Part shown: piece after piece, positions 48,530-58,333 of the stretch
Layout of the letters: each line of letters starts with the position of its first letter
Numbering within the stretch: the first letter of the stretch is position 1
NCBI RefSeq assembly: GCF_013761245.1
Contig: NZ_JACDUT010000005.1
Span: forward strand, 1-64,000
Source: Thermaerobacillus caldiproteolyticus
GTDB lineage: Bacteria > Bacillota > Bacilli > Bacillales > Anoxybacillaceae
DNA length: 64,000 nucleotides
Reading direction: 5' to 3'
Notes under the pieces: model-generated
Databases searched by the model: none
What the model saw: only the letters and a program-made list of their open reading frames with translations
Told to the model about the DNA's origin: nothing
Position numbers and translations under genes: made by a program

Positions 48530-49819
48530 ATGCAACCATTGCGGACGAATGTCTCGTCGCTGAACGGAACGATTCATGTTCCGGGCGATAAATCGATTTC
48601 GCATCGCGCTGTGATGCTGGGAGCGATCGCGAACGGGACAACGAAGATTTCGAACTTTTTAACGGGAGAAGATTGTTTAAGTACGATTGACTGTTTTCGT
48701 AAAATGGGTGTTTCAATTACGCAAAACGGAAGTGAAGTCGTTGTCGAAGGAAAAGGAATTAACGGATTACAAGAACCAAAAGAGATTTTAAATGTTGGAA
48801 ATTCCGGAACCACGACACGATTATTGCTTGGTATTTTGGCTTCCTGCCCGTTTCATGCGTGCCTCATTGGCGATGAATCGATTGCGAAACGGCCGATGGC
48901 ACGGGTAACGAAGCCGCTGCGCATGATGGGAGCGCATATTGATGGGCGGGATCATGGTAACTATACGCCGCTTTCGATTCGCGGAGGGAGCTTAGAGGCG
49001 ATTCAATATGAATCACCGGTAGCCAGTGCACAAGTAAAATCAGCCATTTTATTGGCGGGGTTACATGCTCGCGGCACGACGTCCGTTACAGAGCCACACC
49101 AATCGCGCGACCACACCGAACGCATGGTGCGATTATTCGGCGGCGAAGTTGTAGTAGATGGTGTAACTGTTTCTGTTACCGGATCACAGCAACTAACAGC
49201 GACAAGCATATACGTTCCTGGTGACATTTCTTCAGCTGCCTTTTTCTTAGTGGCTGGTGCGATTGTGCCGAACAGCGAGATCGTCTTAAAAAATGTTGGT
49301 TTGAATCCAACAAGAACAGGCATTATCGACGTACTTCAACAAATGGGAGCGGACATTGTAATTGAAAATGTCCGAAATGAAGAAACAGAGCCGCTCGGTG
49401 ACATTACGATCCGCACTTCCGAATTAAAGGGGACGGAAATTGGTGGTGCCCTCATTCCGCGCCTAATCGACGAAATCCCGATCATCGCCCTGTTAGCTAC
49501 ACAGGCGGAAGGAACGACGGTCATTAAAGACGCAAGCGAGCTGAAAGTGAAAGAGACAAACCGTATTGACACCGTTGTATCAGAGTTACGAAAACTAGGG
49601 GCCGATATTGAAGCGACAGAAGACGGGATGATCATTCACGGAAAAACTCCGCTGAAGGCGAATGGAACGATCGTCGATAGCCATGGTGATCATCGCATCG
49701 GTATGATGCTGGCTATTGCTGCCTGCCTCGCCAAAGGAGAAGTCTTTTTGCAACGCCCTGAGGCGATTGCGGTTTCGTATCCGATGTTTTTTGCGCATCT
49801 TCACTCTTTAATAGAATGA
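48530..49819 (+). CDS. aroA: 3-phosphoshikimate 1-carboxyvinyltransferase (EPSP synthase)
   Basis: A 429-residue enzyme (aroE in B. subtilis). [20 protein letters not shown] near residue 20 and [19 protein letters not shown] near 88 are the substrate-binding signatures, with [17 protein letters not shown] near 340. The Ala-containing LNVGNSGTT type differs from the plant LFLGNAGTA type, so it looks like a class II enzyme. Last gene of the supraoperon; a terminator follows. Confidence 0.96.
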   Translation: MQPLRTNVSSLNGTIHVPGDKSISHRAVMLGAIANGTTKISNFLTGEDCLSTIDCFRKMGVSITQNGSEVVVEGKGINGLQEPKEILNVGNSGTTTRLLLGILASCPFHACLIGDESIAKRPMARVTKPLRMMGAHIDGRDHGNYTPLSIRGGSLEAIQYESPVASAQVKSAILLAGLHARGTTSVTEPHQSRDHTERMVRLFGGEVVVDGVTVSVTGSQQLTATSIYVPGDISSAAFFLVAGAIVPNSEIVLKNVGLNPTRTGIIDVLQQMGADIVIENVRNEETEPLGDITIRTSELKGTEIGGALIPRLIDEIPIIALLATQAEGTTVIKDASELKVKETNRIDTVVSELRKLGADIEATEDGMIIHGKTPLKANGTIVDSHGDHRIGMMLAIAACLAKGEVFLQRPEAIAVSYPMFFAHLHSLIE

Positions 49820-49826
49820 CGAAAAG

Positions 49827-49859
49827 GCAAGAAGCCGTGTTACGGTTTCTTGCTTTTTT
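49827..49859 (+). terminator. Rho-independent terminator ending the aromatic supraoperon
   Basis: Stem GCAAGAAGCCG (49827-49837) with CGGTTTCTTGC (49843-49853), then six T. Starts eight bases after the aroA stop. Confidence 0.88.
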
Positions 49860-49913
49860 ATTCATATGTTTCTCATTTCCTTCATAGCTTGTCTTAAAAG
49901 GAGGGATGAAAAC

Positions 49914-50816
49914 ATGCCTTATATTATTGATGAAGCACATTTAGTAAAAAATCAGCGAATTGAGCGCTGCTCATTAGTTGTTGACGGGAATCGCATTGAT
50001 TACATAAGCGGTCAGACAAAGCAGTATCAATGGATTCGCATGCCGGTAAGAGAATTTTTGCTGACACCCGGGCATGTTATGCTTGACTTTTCTTTTCAAC
50101 AGCCGCGTACTTTTTCCGAATTTAAGCAATATGTACAGCAACACTTGATTGCAAGAGGATGTACAACATTGCTTGCTGTATGTGATGTTGTATATGAAAA
50201 ACAATTACCAAAAGCATTACAACAATTGCGACAACATTTATTAAACAGCCCCATTGATTATTTCATCGGTGTGAAGATCCCTCTCCGTACGCTAACTCCA
50301 TCATTTGTTCGAACATGCAAACGGCTGAAAATTCCAGTCATTTTTATTGACTTGCAAGGGGACGAAGTATTGCACGATATCCCATGGAGCTGGATTTACG
50401 AAGCGCTGTATGCGTATCCGCTTACGTTCGTTCCACATTGGATGAACAATGAACGATCAAAAAAGCTAGAAGCGCTCTGGTGCAAGGTGTTATACGCTAA
50501 TCGCCTGCCATTTGTCCCGTTTTCACTACAAGAGCGTACACCATTGTCGTTAGACGTATTGAAGAAAATTGGTATTTATCCACAAAAAGGAGATCTGCGC
50601 ATTGGTGGCGAAGTAGATTATAACCTGTATGAGCATGAGTTATTGAGCCGTTTAGTTGCTCAAAATGAGATTGTCGATTATGATAATCATGTTCCTGTTA
50701 TTACAGTTCATAAAGGAAGACTGTTAAAAGTACAGGAGCAATTCTTTTTCTACCCCGGCTTTGGCAAAGAGCGAACGATTCGCGCGCCGGGAATGTTTTC
50801 CGCATACTTTGAGTAA
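49914..50816 (+). CDS. Unrecognised protein with an amidohydrolase-like N-terminus
   Basis: A 300-residue soluble protein from ATG 49914 (AAAGGAGGG upstream). The start CSLVVDGNRIDYISGQTKQY followed by LLTPGHVMLDFSF resembles the N-terminal beta-sandwich of amidohydrolases, where the equivalent of the second segment normally reads PGLxDxHxH. The metal-binding His-x-His is absent, so catalysis of that kind is unlikely. The rest (ARGCTTLLAVCDVVYEKQLP, FIDLQGDEV) fits a decayed TIM barrel. It sits alone between the supraoperon terminator and ypiA. The assignment to the fold is tentative. Confidence 0.7.
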   Translation: MPYIIDEAHLVKNQRIERCSLVVDGNRIDYISGQTKQYQWIRMPVREFLLTPGHVMLDFSFQQPRTFSEFKQYVQQHLIARGCTTLLAVCDVVYEKQLPKALQQLRQHLLNSPIDYFIGVKIPLRTLTPSFVRTCKRLKIPVIFIDLQGDEVLHDIPWSWIYEALYAYPLTFVPHWMNNERSKKLEALWCKVLYANRLPFVPFSLQERTPLSLDVLKKIGIYPQKGDLRIGGEVDYNLYEHELLSRLVAQNEIVDYDNHVPVITVHKGRLLKVQEQFFFYPGFGKERTIRAPGMFSAYFE

Positions 50817-50831
50817 GGAAGGGTTTTATAC

Positions 50832-52091
50832 ATGAAACGAATCGACGAAATCGTCCAGCTTGTTGAAAACGGGGAAATTGAAAAAGCGTTAGCGCTCGTT
50901 CCAAAAGTAAAAGCGGAATGTAGCGATGAAGAAAAATATATGCTCGCGGAACACTTGTTTTCGTGGGGAATGTTAGATGAAGCTCGCGCGATTCTCGAGG
51001 AGCTGGCGCTTCGTTATCCCGATGAAGGAGACGTGTTGCTATTTTTAGCAGAAGTGTATACGGAGCTTGATGAAGAGGAAAAGGCGCTCGACATTTTAGC
51101 GGACATTGACGAAGACGACCCGTTGTTTCCACGTGCGTGCTTGCTTGCGGCAGACCTTTATCAAATGCAAGGGTTAGAGGAAGTGAGCGAACAAAAGTTA
51201 AAGAAAGCATATGAGAAAATGCCCGATGAGCCGATTGTTCAGTTTGCTCTTGCTGAACTTTATTTTGCGAACGGACATTATCAAAAAAGCATCGACTTTT
51301 ATCAGAAAGTATTGGAAAAAGAGACGACCATTGCTGGAACATATATTCCACAGCGGATGGCCGAAGCGCTTAGCTTACTCGGAGAGTTTGAACAAGCACT
51401 TCCATATTATGAGCAAGCATTACAGGAAAAAGTGGATAGCCATACGTTGTTCGGCTACGGATTTACCGCATTTCAAGCGGAATATTATCAAACCGCCATT
51501 GAAAAATTCACAGAACTAAAAACTCTTGACCCAGAATATGTACCATTATATTTGTATTTAGCGAAAGCTTATGAGCATGAGGGACAGCTCGATCAAAGCT
51601 ATGAAACAGCCAAACAAGGATTGGCGATTAATGAATGGAACAAGGAGTTATTGTTATATGCTGGAAAAATTGCTTTGAAACTTGGAAAAGCGGATGAGGC
51701 GGAACCGTTCTTACGTAAGGCAATTGAAATCGATCCAGGATATATTGAGGCACTGCTGACGCTAACAAAAGTATTATTGCATCAAGAACGCTATGAGGAC
51801 GTAGTTGCTTACATCGAAGAATCGATCAAACAAGGAGAGTACGATCCGCAATTTGAATGGGATTTAGCTCGTGCCAAACATAAGCTAGAGATGTATTCCG
51901 ATGCATTAAATCATTACCAAGAGGCATATACTTTCTTTAAGAATGACGTCGACTTTTTGGAAGAATATGGTTATTTTCTTATTGAAGAAGGACAGCGCAA
52001 GGAAGCAAAAGCCATTTTTCAAGAGATCGTTCGCATCGATCCTACACATACAGAGGCAGCGCATATGTTACTTGAGCTAGAAGAAGAATAA
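50832..52091 (+). CDS. ypiA: Tetratricopeptide-repeat protein YpiA
   Basis: A 419-residue, acidic, all-helical protein with about ten TPR units (for example [60 protein letters not shown]). No signal peptide or catalytic site; likely a scaffold. Matches YpiA, found between aroA and ypiB in B. subtilis. GGAAGGG upstream of ATG 50832. Very close to the following ypiB. Confidence 0.88.
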   Translation: MKRIDEIVQLVENGEIEKALALVPKVKAECSDEEKYMLAEHLFSWGMLDEARAILEELALRYPDEGDVLLFLAEVYTELDEEEKALDILADIDEDDPLFPRACLLAADLYQMQGLEEVSEQKLKKAYEKMPDEPIVQFALAELYFANGHYQKSIDFYQKVLEKETTIAGTYIPQRMAEALSLLGEFEQALPYYEQALQEKVDSHTLFGYGFTAFQAEYYQTAIEKFTELKTLDPEYVPLYLYLAKAYEHEGQLDQSYETAKQGLAINEWNKELLLYAGKIALKLGKADEAEPFLRKAIEIDPGYIEALLTLTKVLLHQERYEDVVAYIEESIKQGEYDPQFEWDLARAKHKLEMYSDALNHYQEAYTFFKNDVDFLEEYGYFLIEEGQRKEAKAIFQEIVRIDPTHTEAAHMLLELEEE

Positions 52092-52150
52092 TGTACGTGT
52101 ATCGGGGGAACATGACCTCTTTCTTGGAAAACGATAGAGGAGGGAAGCAA

Positions 52151-52687
52151 ATGATGGCCCATGTATCCGTAAATGAGAAAAAGGAGTTTATTCGCTGGTT
52201 TTTAAGTCATTATCAACTCAAAAGACGTGAGTGTGTATGGATTTTAAACTATTTAATGAGCCATGACCAGTTGATGCAAAAAGTTCATTTTGTCGAAAAT
52301 GCTCAATATTGCCCGCGTGGCATCGTTATGTCCACCCATTGTGTGGACGACGTGCCGTTTCGTTTTTATAAAGGAAATGTAATGACAACAGATGCAGAAA
52401 AATCATTTCATGACATTCGTTTAAACCGCGATGAAGATATTTATATTCAGCTGAATTTCCGTGCTTCCTTCCATTCGCCGCAATACGTCGCCGTATTAGA
52501 AGAAAATCCATACGCACCAAAGCACTTGTATGTAAATGAAAAAGACCAGATGTTAGCAGAACAATTTTTAGAAAAATCGCTCCATGATTTTCAAAAAGAA
52601 CGCCTAATGAAGCTTATCGATGAGGCATTAGATCGCCAAGATGAAGAAGAATTTAAGCGATTGACAGAAAAGTTAAAACGATTATAA
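52151..52687 (+). CDS. ypiB: YpiB/ReoY family protein (UPF0302)
   Basis: A 178-residue protein. It contains [40 protein letters not shown] and a C-terminal [20 protein letters not shown], typical of UPF0302. The Listeria orthologue ReoY works with ClpCP and ReoM to control MurA turnover, hence cell-wall synthesis; a similar role here is inferred. GAGGAGGGAAG precedes ATG 52151, so the 60-base upstream extension is rejected. Confidence 0.9.
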   Translation: MMAHVSVNEKKEFIRWFLSHYQLKRRECVWILNYLMSHDQLMQKVHFVENAQYCPRGIVMSTHCVDDVPFRFYKGNVMTTDAEKSFHDIRLNRDEDIYIQLNFRASFHSPQYVAVLEENPYAPKHLYVNEKDQMLAEQFLEKSLHDFQKERLMKLIDEALDRQDEEEFKRLTEKLKRL

Positions 52688-52770
52688 CACCTTGCTGCCG
52701 GCAAGGTTTTTCTTTTTGGCTGTAAATATGGTATGTTGATAAGGGATGATTTTGTAAAAAAGAGGAGAGA

Positions 52771-53232
52771 ATGAGTGTGAAGTGGACCGTCAATGATGTG
52801 GAATTGTATTTAAAAGAAAAAGACTATATTGATACCGCGGTGATTCCGCTTATGCCGCTTTCGCTTTCTAGCGGAGCGAAGGCTACTGCTTCTGTGGGGG
52901 AATTCGTTCAACTGTTGACAGGGGAACTGGAGCGACAATTAAAAGGACGGCTATTTTTATTACCACCGTTTACTTATTTCGTGACGGAACGACATGAGGA
53001 GCGAGTTCGGCGACTAGCAGAATGGACAAGAGAATTAAAGGAAAACGGTATGAAACACGTGTTTTATGTAGCGTGCGACCGTGAATGGAAGGAAGCAGAA
53101 TCCAAGCTGGAAGGGACGCTTTTTTCATTGCCGATGATTCCGTTTTATGATATGGACGAAACGTACAAGCAACAAGTCATTCACGAACAAATATCTCAAT
53201 TGTTAAGCGCATTCATTTCGCAATGGACATAG
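52771..53232 (+). CDS. ypiF: YpiF-like protein (DUF2487)
   Basis: A 153-residue cytoplasmic protein starting MSVKWTVNDVELYLKEKDYI, with LLPPFTYFVTERHEERVRRL and a C-terminal amphipathic segment. It matches DUF2487/YpiF by length and position before qcrA. Function unknown. GAGGAGAGA precedes ATG 52771. Confidence 0.82.
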   Translation: MSVKWTVNDVELYLKEKDYIDTAVIPLMPLSLSSGAKATASVGEFVQLLTGELERQLKGRLFLLPPFTYFVTERHEERVRRLAEWTRELKENGMKHVFYVACDREWKEAESKLEGTLFSLPMIPFYDMDETYKQQVIHEQISQLLSAFISQWT

Positions 53233-53378
53233 ATGGATATTTTTTGAATGTTAGCGATTACACTGATGATAATATTGACCTTGTCGGCGTCTTGAGCTAT
53301 CATTAGAATGTCCTAGTTTTATATGTGTTATACGATTCTGTCCGGATGGACTTAACTTTGTATAGAGGGGGGAAAACG

Positions 53379-53885
53379 ATGAGCAACAAACATCGGGTGT
53401 CTAGACGTCAATTTTTAAACTACACGTTAACAGGTGTTGGCGGATTTATGGCTGCTGGAATGTTAATGCCGATGGTGCGTTTTGCACTCGATCCGATTCT
53501 AAAGGAAGAAGCTGGTGCAGAGATGGTACCGGTGGCGCAAGTAAAGGATATCACGACAGAGCCTCAACGCTTTGACTTTAAAGTCAAAGTGAAAGACGCA
53601 TGGTATGAATCGGAAGAGCCGAAATCTGCGTGGGTGTATAAGAATGAGAAAGGCGATATCGTCGCATTATCTCCAATCTGTAAACATCTTGGCTGTACGG
53701 TCAACTGGAACGCTGATAAAGAACACCCAAATCAGTTTTTCTGTCCGTGTCACTATGGACGTTACACAAAAGATGGTACCAACGTTCCGGGAACACCGCC
53801 TATGCATCCGTTAGACCGTTACGAATACAAGGTCAAAGACGGCAAATTATACTTAGGTAAAGCGAAACCACGAGGGGGGGCGTAA
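53379..53885 (+). CDS. qcrA: Menaquinol:cytochrome c reductase Rieske iron-sulfur subunit
   Basis: A 168-residue membrane-anchored Rieske protein. An N-terminal RRQFLNYTLTGVGGFMAAGM looks like a twin-arginine-type anchor. The [2Fe-2S] ligands are in CKHLGCTVNW and CPCHYGRY. GGGGGGAAAACG precedes ATG 53379; the longer frame is rejected. First gene of qcrABC, which transfers electrons from menaquinol to cytochrome c. Confidence 0.96.
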   Translation: MSNKHRVSRRQFLNYTLTGVGGFMAAGMLMPMVRFALDPILKEEAGAEMVPVAQVKDITTEPQRFDFKVKVKDAWYESEEPKSAWVYKNEKGDIVALSPICKHLGCTVNWNADKEHPNQFFCPCHYGRYTKDGTNVPGTPPMHPLDRYEYKVKDGKLYLGKAKPRGGA

Positions 53886-53888
53886 TAC

Positions 53889-54563
53889 GTGTTAAATAAG
53901 ATTTATGACTGGGTGGACGAACGTCTAGATATTACGCCTTTGTGGCGCGATATCGCTGACCATGAAGTTCCGGAACATGTGAACCCGGCACACCATTTTT
54001 CTGCGTTTGTTTACTGTTTTGGCGGATTAACATTCTTTGTCACGGTCATTCAAATTTTATCTGGAATGTTTTTAACGATGTATTATGTTCCGGATATTAA
54101 AAACGCTTGGGAATCTGTATATTACTTACAAAATGAAGTCGCGTTCGGGCAAATTGTACGCGGTATGCATCACTGGGGAGCAAGTCTCGTTATCGTCATG
54201 ATGTTTTTACATACATTACGTGTCTTTTTCCAAGGTGCGTACAAAAAACCACGTGAGTTAAACTGGATTGTTGGCGTATTAATTTTCATGGTTATGATGG
54301 GACTTGGCTTTACAGGATACTTATTGCCTTGGGATATGAAAGCGTTATTCGCGACAAAAGTAGGTTTACAAATTGCAGAGGCAACTCCTGTCATCGGAAC
54401 AGCGGTGAAAACGTTACTTGCTGGTCACCCTGAAATCGTCGGTGCCCAAACGTTAACGCGTTTCTTTGCGATTCATGTGTTTTTCTTACCGGGAATATTG
54501 CTGGGGTTAATGGCTGCCCACTTCTTAATGATTCGCAAACAAGGGATTTCTGGTCCGCTGTAA
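53889..54563 (+). CDS. qcrB: Menaquinol:cytochrome c reductase cytochrome b subunit
   Basis: A 224-residue cytochrome b6-type protein with four membrane helices carrying haem ligand histidines (VRGMHHWGASLVIVMMFLH and RFFAIHVFFLPGILLGLMAAH), plus GYLLPWDMKA. GTG 53889 follows CGAGGGGGGGCG, three bases after qcrA. The split b6 / subunit IV layout is the Bacillus pattern. Confidence 0.96.
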   Translation: MLNKIYDWVDERLDITPLWRDIADHEVPEHVNPAHHFSAFVYCFGGLTFFVTVIQILSGMFLTMYYVPDIKNAWESVYYLQNEVAFGQIVRGMHHWGASLVIVMMFLHTLRVFFQGAYKKPRELNWIVGVLIFMVMMGLGFTGYLLPWDMKALFATKVGLQIAEATPVIGTAVKTLLAGHPEIVGAQTLTRFFAIHVFFLPGILLGLMAAHFLMIRKQGISGPL

Positions 54564-54611
54564 AATGTACAGGCTGTTCATGAGAGCCTATGAGAAAAAG
54601 GAGGGGAACAT

Positions 54612-55379
54612 ATGCATCGCGGAAAAGGGATGAAATTTGTCGGCGATTCCCGCGTTTCTGCCGTAAGAAAGCCGAATATTCCGAAAGACTATTCGGAATA
54701 TCCTGGGAAAACAGAAGCGTTTTGGCCGAACTTCTTATTAAAAGAATGGATGGTCGGTTCCGTCTTTTTAGTCGGATTTTTATGCTTAACCGTTGCTCAT
54801 CCGTCTCCATTGGAACGTATCGCTGATCCAACCGATACGTCGTATATTCCGCTTCCAGACTGGTATTTCTTATTCTTGTATCAATTGCTCAAATATTCGT
54901 ATGCGTCAGGTCCTTATACGGTGGTTGGCGCTATTATTATACCGGGCCTTGCCTTTGGTGCTTTGTTGTTAGCGCCGTTTTTAGATCGTGGACCGGAGCG
55001 TCGTCCGACGAAGCGGCCAGTGGCGGTAGGAATGATGTTGTTAACGCTTGCTGCAATGATTTTCCTTACTTGGGAGTCAGTTGTTACTCACGACTGGAAA
55101 AAAGCGGCTGAACAAGGGAAAATTCGTGCACAAGTGGAAATTGATAAAAACGCCGAAGGATATAAAATTGCTCAAGCCAATACATGCACAACATGTCATG
55201 GCGAAAACCTTTCTGGTGGAGCAGCAGCACCTTCACTTGTTGGCACAGGCTTAAAACCGGAAGAAATCGCGAAAATTGCGAAAAACGGTAGAGGTAACAT
55301 GCCACCGGGCGTCTTTAAAGGTACAGACGAAGAGTTGAAAAAGCTTTCTGAATTTATCGCAGGATTAAAAGAAAAATAA
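54612..55379 (+). CDS. qcrC: Menaquinol:cytochrome c reductase cytochrome c subunit (subunit IV fusion)
   Basis: A 255-residue fusion of cytochrome bf subunit IV (helices about 50-150; PLPDWYFLFLYQLLKY) with a C-terminal class I cytochrome c. Covalent haem site TCTTCHGE near residue 195 and Met ligand in GRGNMPPGVF. This fusion is typical of Bacillus. AAAGGAGGGGAAC precedes ATG 54612. A terminator follows. Confidence 0.96.
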   Translation: MHRGKGMKFVGDSRVSAVRKPNIPKDYSEYPGKTEAFWPNFLLKEWMVGSVFLVGFLCLTVAHPSPLERIADPTDTSYIPLPDWYFLFLYQLLKYSYASGPYTVVGAIIIPGLAFGALLLAPFLDRGPERRPTKRPVAVGMMLLTLAAMIFLTWESVVTHDWKKAAEQGKIRAQVEIDKNAEGYKIAQANTCTTCHGENLSGGAAAPSLVGTGLKPEEIAKIAKNGRGNMPPGVFKGTDEELKKLSEFIAGLKEK

Positions 55380-55392
55380 TGATACACAACAG

Positions 55393-55427
55393 AAAAAAAG
55401 CTGGCTACTGTTAGTCAGCTTTTTTCT
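55393..55427 (+). terminator. Rho-independent terminator after qcrABC
   Basis: AGCTG (55399-55403) pairs with CAGCT (55416-55420), with inner CTA/TAG pairing, flanked by A- and T-runs. Confidence 0.75.
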
Positions 55428-55457
55428 TTACGGCTACATAGAAAGTAGGTGTAACAT

Positions 55458-56051
55458 ATGAAGTGGATATTTCCTTTCCTTATTCATCGTTCCGTTTTAT
55501 GGATGTTATTGATTGTTAATATCATCGGAACTGTTTATGGATACATATGGTATGGTAACCAATTATCTGAAACTCCCGCGAAATTTTTATTATTCGTTCC
55601 TGATAGTCCGACGGCCAGTTTATTTTTTGTATTCGTGCTTATTGCTTTTTTACTGAAACGAAATTGGCCGCTAATGGAAGCGTTGGCAATCGTGACATTG
55701 TTTAAATACGGCATTTGGGCGGTTGTCATGAATATATTAGTATGGAAGGTAACTGGAACGCTTGATCCGATTGCTTGGATGCTCATTTTATCACACGGGG
55801 CGATGGCGATCGAAGGGATCGTGTACGCGCCATTTTATCGTATAAAATGGCCACATTTAGCCGTTGCCGCGATATGGACCTTACATAATGATGTCATTGA
55901 TTATGTGTTTCGTATGTTACCGCGATATAGTGTCCTTGAACAATATATTCCACAAATCGGCTACTTCACATTTTGGTTAAGCATTGCTTCCATTAGTATT
56001 GCATATGTTCTATGTGTTCGAAACGATCGCCTTCACTTTCCGTTAAAATAA
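55458..56051 (+). CDS. ypjA: YpjA-like membrane protein (DUF1405)
   Basis: A 197-residue protein with five or six membrane segments. Polar motifs NIIGTVYGYIWYGNQL and LSHGAMAIEGIVYA are typical of DUF1405/YpjA. Function unknown; follows qcrC as in B. subtilis. GAAAGTAGGTG precedes ATG 55458. Confidence 0.85.
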   Translation: MKWIFPFLIHRSVLWMLLIVNIIGTVYGYIWYGNQLSETPAKFLLFVPDSPTASLFFVFVLIAFLLKRNWPLMEALAIVTLFKYGIWAVVMNILVWKVTGTLDPIAWMLILSHGAMAIEGIVYAPFYRIKWPHLAVAAIWTLHNDVIDYVFRMLPRYSVLEQYIPQIGYFTFWLSIASISIAYVLCVRNDRLHFPLK

Positions 56052-56110
56052 TGGTCTACTCTTGTCCACCTCCTCATACATTGATAGTAGTTAGCGGAGG
56101 AGGGACAAGA

Positions 56111-56896
56111 ATGAGGCGAATATCGCTATTGTTTATGATAATAATATGTTTATTTCCGATCATTACTTACGCTGCTTCCGATCAAGCAGGCTGGGAAAAG
56201 CTTGATCAAATTTCCGATACAGCATTACAGCTGGCAAAAAACGAACGCTTTGAGGAAGCGAAGGAAGTACTCACATATTTTTCGAAAGAGTTTTTGAAAT
56301 TGCATGCCCGTGAACAACTTAAATCGGCGGATGAGCTTCGTGCCATTACGATTACCCATGAAGGTGCCTTAAAAACGCTTACTGCATCCACATTGCCAAC
56401 AGAAGAACGCATTGACAAGGTCATCCAATTTCGGCTTGTTGTGGATGCCATTCATTCGACTCATCAACCACTTTGGTCGGAAATGAAAGAACCTATTATG
56501 GAGGCGTTCCAACAACTCAAGCAAACAGTTGAGAGAGGAGAACAGCAAGCATTTGAAACATCCCTTCATCAGTTTTTAAATCAATATGAAATCATTGAAC
56601 CAAGTGTAAAAATTGATGTTGAGCCAGAATGGGCCAAGCAAGTGGATATCGACTTACAGCGGTTACAAACTCCGCAATTCCGGCAACTAAGTCAAGATGA
56701 GCAAATGAAACAACTGAATGATATGGAACAACACTTGCAAGCGGTATTTGACCATGTGAAAAAAGATGAAGCAGACTCATCATTATTATGGGTAATGATT
56801 TCTACAGGAAGCATCATTATTTTAACGTTAACCTACGTCGGTTGGCGCAAATATCGCGGTGAAAAAGAAAAAAATCGGACACATGAGCAAGAATAA
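56111..56896 (+). CDS. ypjB: Sporulation protein YpjB
   Basis: A 261-residue exported protein. Signal peptide (residues 1-22, cleaved after YAA), a helical body (SDTALQLAKNERFEEAKEVL) and a C-terminal membrane helix (about 224-243) with a basic tail. This is the YpjB sporulation family, with a mild sporulation phenotype in B. subtilis. GGAGGAGGGACAAG precedes ATG 56111; the longer frame overlaps ypjA and is rejected. Confidence 0.85.
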   Translation: MRRISLLFMIIICLFPIITYAASDQAGWEKLDQISDTALQLAKNERFEEAKEVLTYFSKEFLKLHAREQLKSADELRAITITHEGALKTLTASTLPTEERIDKVIQFRLVVDAIHSTHQPLWSEMKEPIMEAFQQLKQTVERGEQQAFETSLHQFLNQYEIIEPSVKIDVEPEWAKQVDIDLQRLQTPQFRQLSQDEQMKQLNDMEQHLQAVFDHVKKDEADSSLLWVMISTGSIIILTLTYVGWRKYRGEKEKNRTHEQE

Positions 56897-56921
56897 AAGT
56901 AACGTTTTATACGCGACGCTA

Positions 56922-56944
56922 AAAGGGGCTGCGCTAGCCCCTTT
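56922..56944. terminator. Hairpin between convergent ypjB and yitT-family gene
   Basis: AAAGGGGCT (56922-56930) pairs with AGCCCCTTT (56936-56944) around a short GCGCT loop. It lies between convergent genes and probably stops both. Confidence 0.6.
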
Positions 56945-56982
56945 CGTAATATTCTTTGGTAACCATATTTCTCAATAAAAGA

Positions 56983-57855
56983 CTAATTTTCAATCGGTCG
57001 TTTATTTTCATCAAGAGTAAAGCCCTCGCCCAGCACATCGTGTACATCGCTCACCGCTACGAATGCATGAGGGTCAACAGAAATAATAACGCTTTTTAAG
57101 CGCGGCAATTCATTTTTAGCGACGACGCAATACAATACATCGCGGTCGCGCTTCGTATATGAACCCCTTCCTTTTAATATCGTTACCCCTCGTTCCATTT
57201 CCGTCAAAATTTTATTCGCGATTTCTTCACTTTTTTCCGAAATAATCGTCGCTCCTTTTGCCGCATATCCTCCTTCTTGCATAAAATCGATCACGCGAGC
57301 AGCGACAAAGACAGCGACAAGCGTATACATCGCTTCACGATAGGAAAGGTATAAAAGCAGCGAAAGAGTAATCACGACGGCATCGAACGTAAACATCGTT
57401 TTTCCCATGCTGATGCCTTTATATTTATAAATAAGCCGAGCAATAATATCGACACCACCTGTCGTTCCACCGTAACGAAAAATAATTCCAAGTCCAATTC
57501 CAATAAATACGCCGGCAAATAACGCGGCTAACGTTAAATCATGCTTGAGCGGCATATGAATCGTATAGCGCTGAAAAATCCAGAGAAAAAGCGATAATCC
57601 CACTGTTCCGATAATCGTATATAAAAACGAATTGCGACCAAGCAATTTCCATCCGATAAAAAACAGAGGAACGTTGAGCACCAAATTTGTAATCGATGGA
57701 TCAATCCCAAACAGGAAATAAAGAAGCAGCGTAATGCCAGTAAATCCCCCCTCAGCCAAATTATTTTGCATATTAAAATGGACAAGCCCAAATGCAAAAA
57801 TCGCAGCACCAAGTAAAATAAAAAAGATATTTTTTATTTTCAGCCCGAAAACCAT
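56983..57855 (-). CDS. ypjC: YitT-family membrane protein (YpjC-like; DUF161/DUF2179)
   Basis: A 290-residue reverse-strand protein with about five or six N-terminal membrane segments (residues 5-190) and a soluble C-terminal DUF2179 domain (IISEKSEEIANKILTEMERG). Conserved FGLVHFNMQNNLAEGGFTGI and GLGIIFRYGGTTGGVDIIARL segments. ATG 57855 has GGAGGGTGATT upstream. Function unknown. Only reverse-strand gene in the 37-64 kb part. Confidence 0.88.
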   Translation of the reverse strand: MVFGLKIKNIFFILLGAAIFAFGLVHFNMQNNLAEGGFTGITLLLYFLFGIDPSITNLVLNVPLFFIGWKLLGRNSFLYTIIGTVGLSLFLWIFQRYTIHMPLKHDLTLAALFAGVFIGIGLGIIFRYGGTTGGVDIIARLIYKYKGISMGKTMFTFDAVVITLSLLLYLSYREAMYTLVAVFVAARVIDFMQEGGYAAKGATIISEKSEEIANKILTEMERGVTILKGRGSYTKRDRDVLYCVVAKNELPRLKSVIISVDPHAFVAVSDVHDVLGEGFTLDENKRPIEN

Positions 57856-57990
57856 AATCACCCTCCATATATCCAGAAATAGTTGGCGCCCTTAATTATA
57901 GAGGAAGTTTTTCATACAAGCAATGTAGCGCAAAAATATTTGTCAAAACCCTCTCTTTTAGCTAACATGAAAGAATGAGAGGTGACATTC

Positions 57991-58320
57991 ATGCAAGAAA
58001 AAACGATGAAACAGCTTCAACAAGAAGTCGATGCGTATATTAGTCAATTTAAAGAAGGATATTTTAGTCCGCTTGCCATGCTAGCAAGACTGACAGAAGA
58101 GCTTGGGGAATTAGCTCGTGAAGTGAATCATTATTATGGTGAAAAACCGAAGAAAAAGACGGAGAAAGAAAAAACGATTGAGGAAGAATTAGGGGACTTA
58201 TTATTTGTACTCATTTGTTTTGCCAATTCACTTCACATCGACCTTCAACAAGCTCATGATCTAGTTATGGAAAAATTCCGTACGCGTGATCAACATCGCT
58301 GGACAAGAAAAGAGGAATAG
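57991..58320 (+). CDS. ypjD: MazG-like nucleotide pyrophosphohydrolase (YpjD)
   Basis: A 109-residue protein with the MazG fold metal-binding helices: [19 protein letters not shown] (E-x2-E) and [20 protein letters not shown] (E-x2-D). Such enzymes hydrolyse nucleoside triphosphates or modified nucleotides. ATG 57991 follows GAGAGGTGA; dapB follows 13 bp downstream of its stop. Confidence 0.88.
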   Translation: MQEKTMKQLQQEVDAYISQFKEGYFSPLAMLARLTEELGELAREVNHYYGEKPKKKTEKEKTIEEELGDLLFVLICFANSLHIDLQQAHDLVMEKFRTRDQHRWTRKEE

Positions 58321-58333
58321 GAGTGGAAAAATC

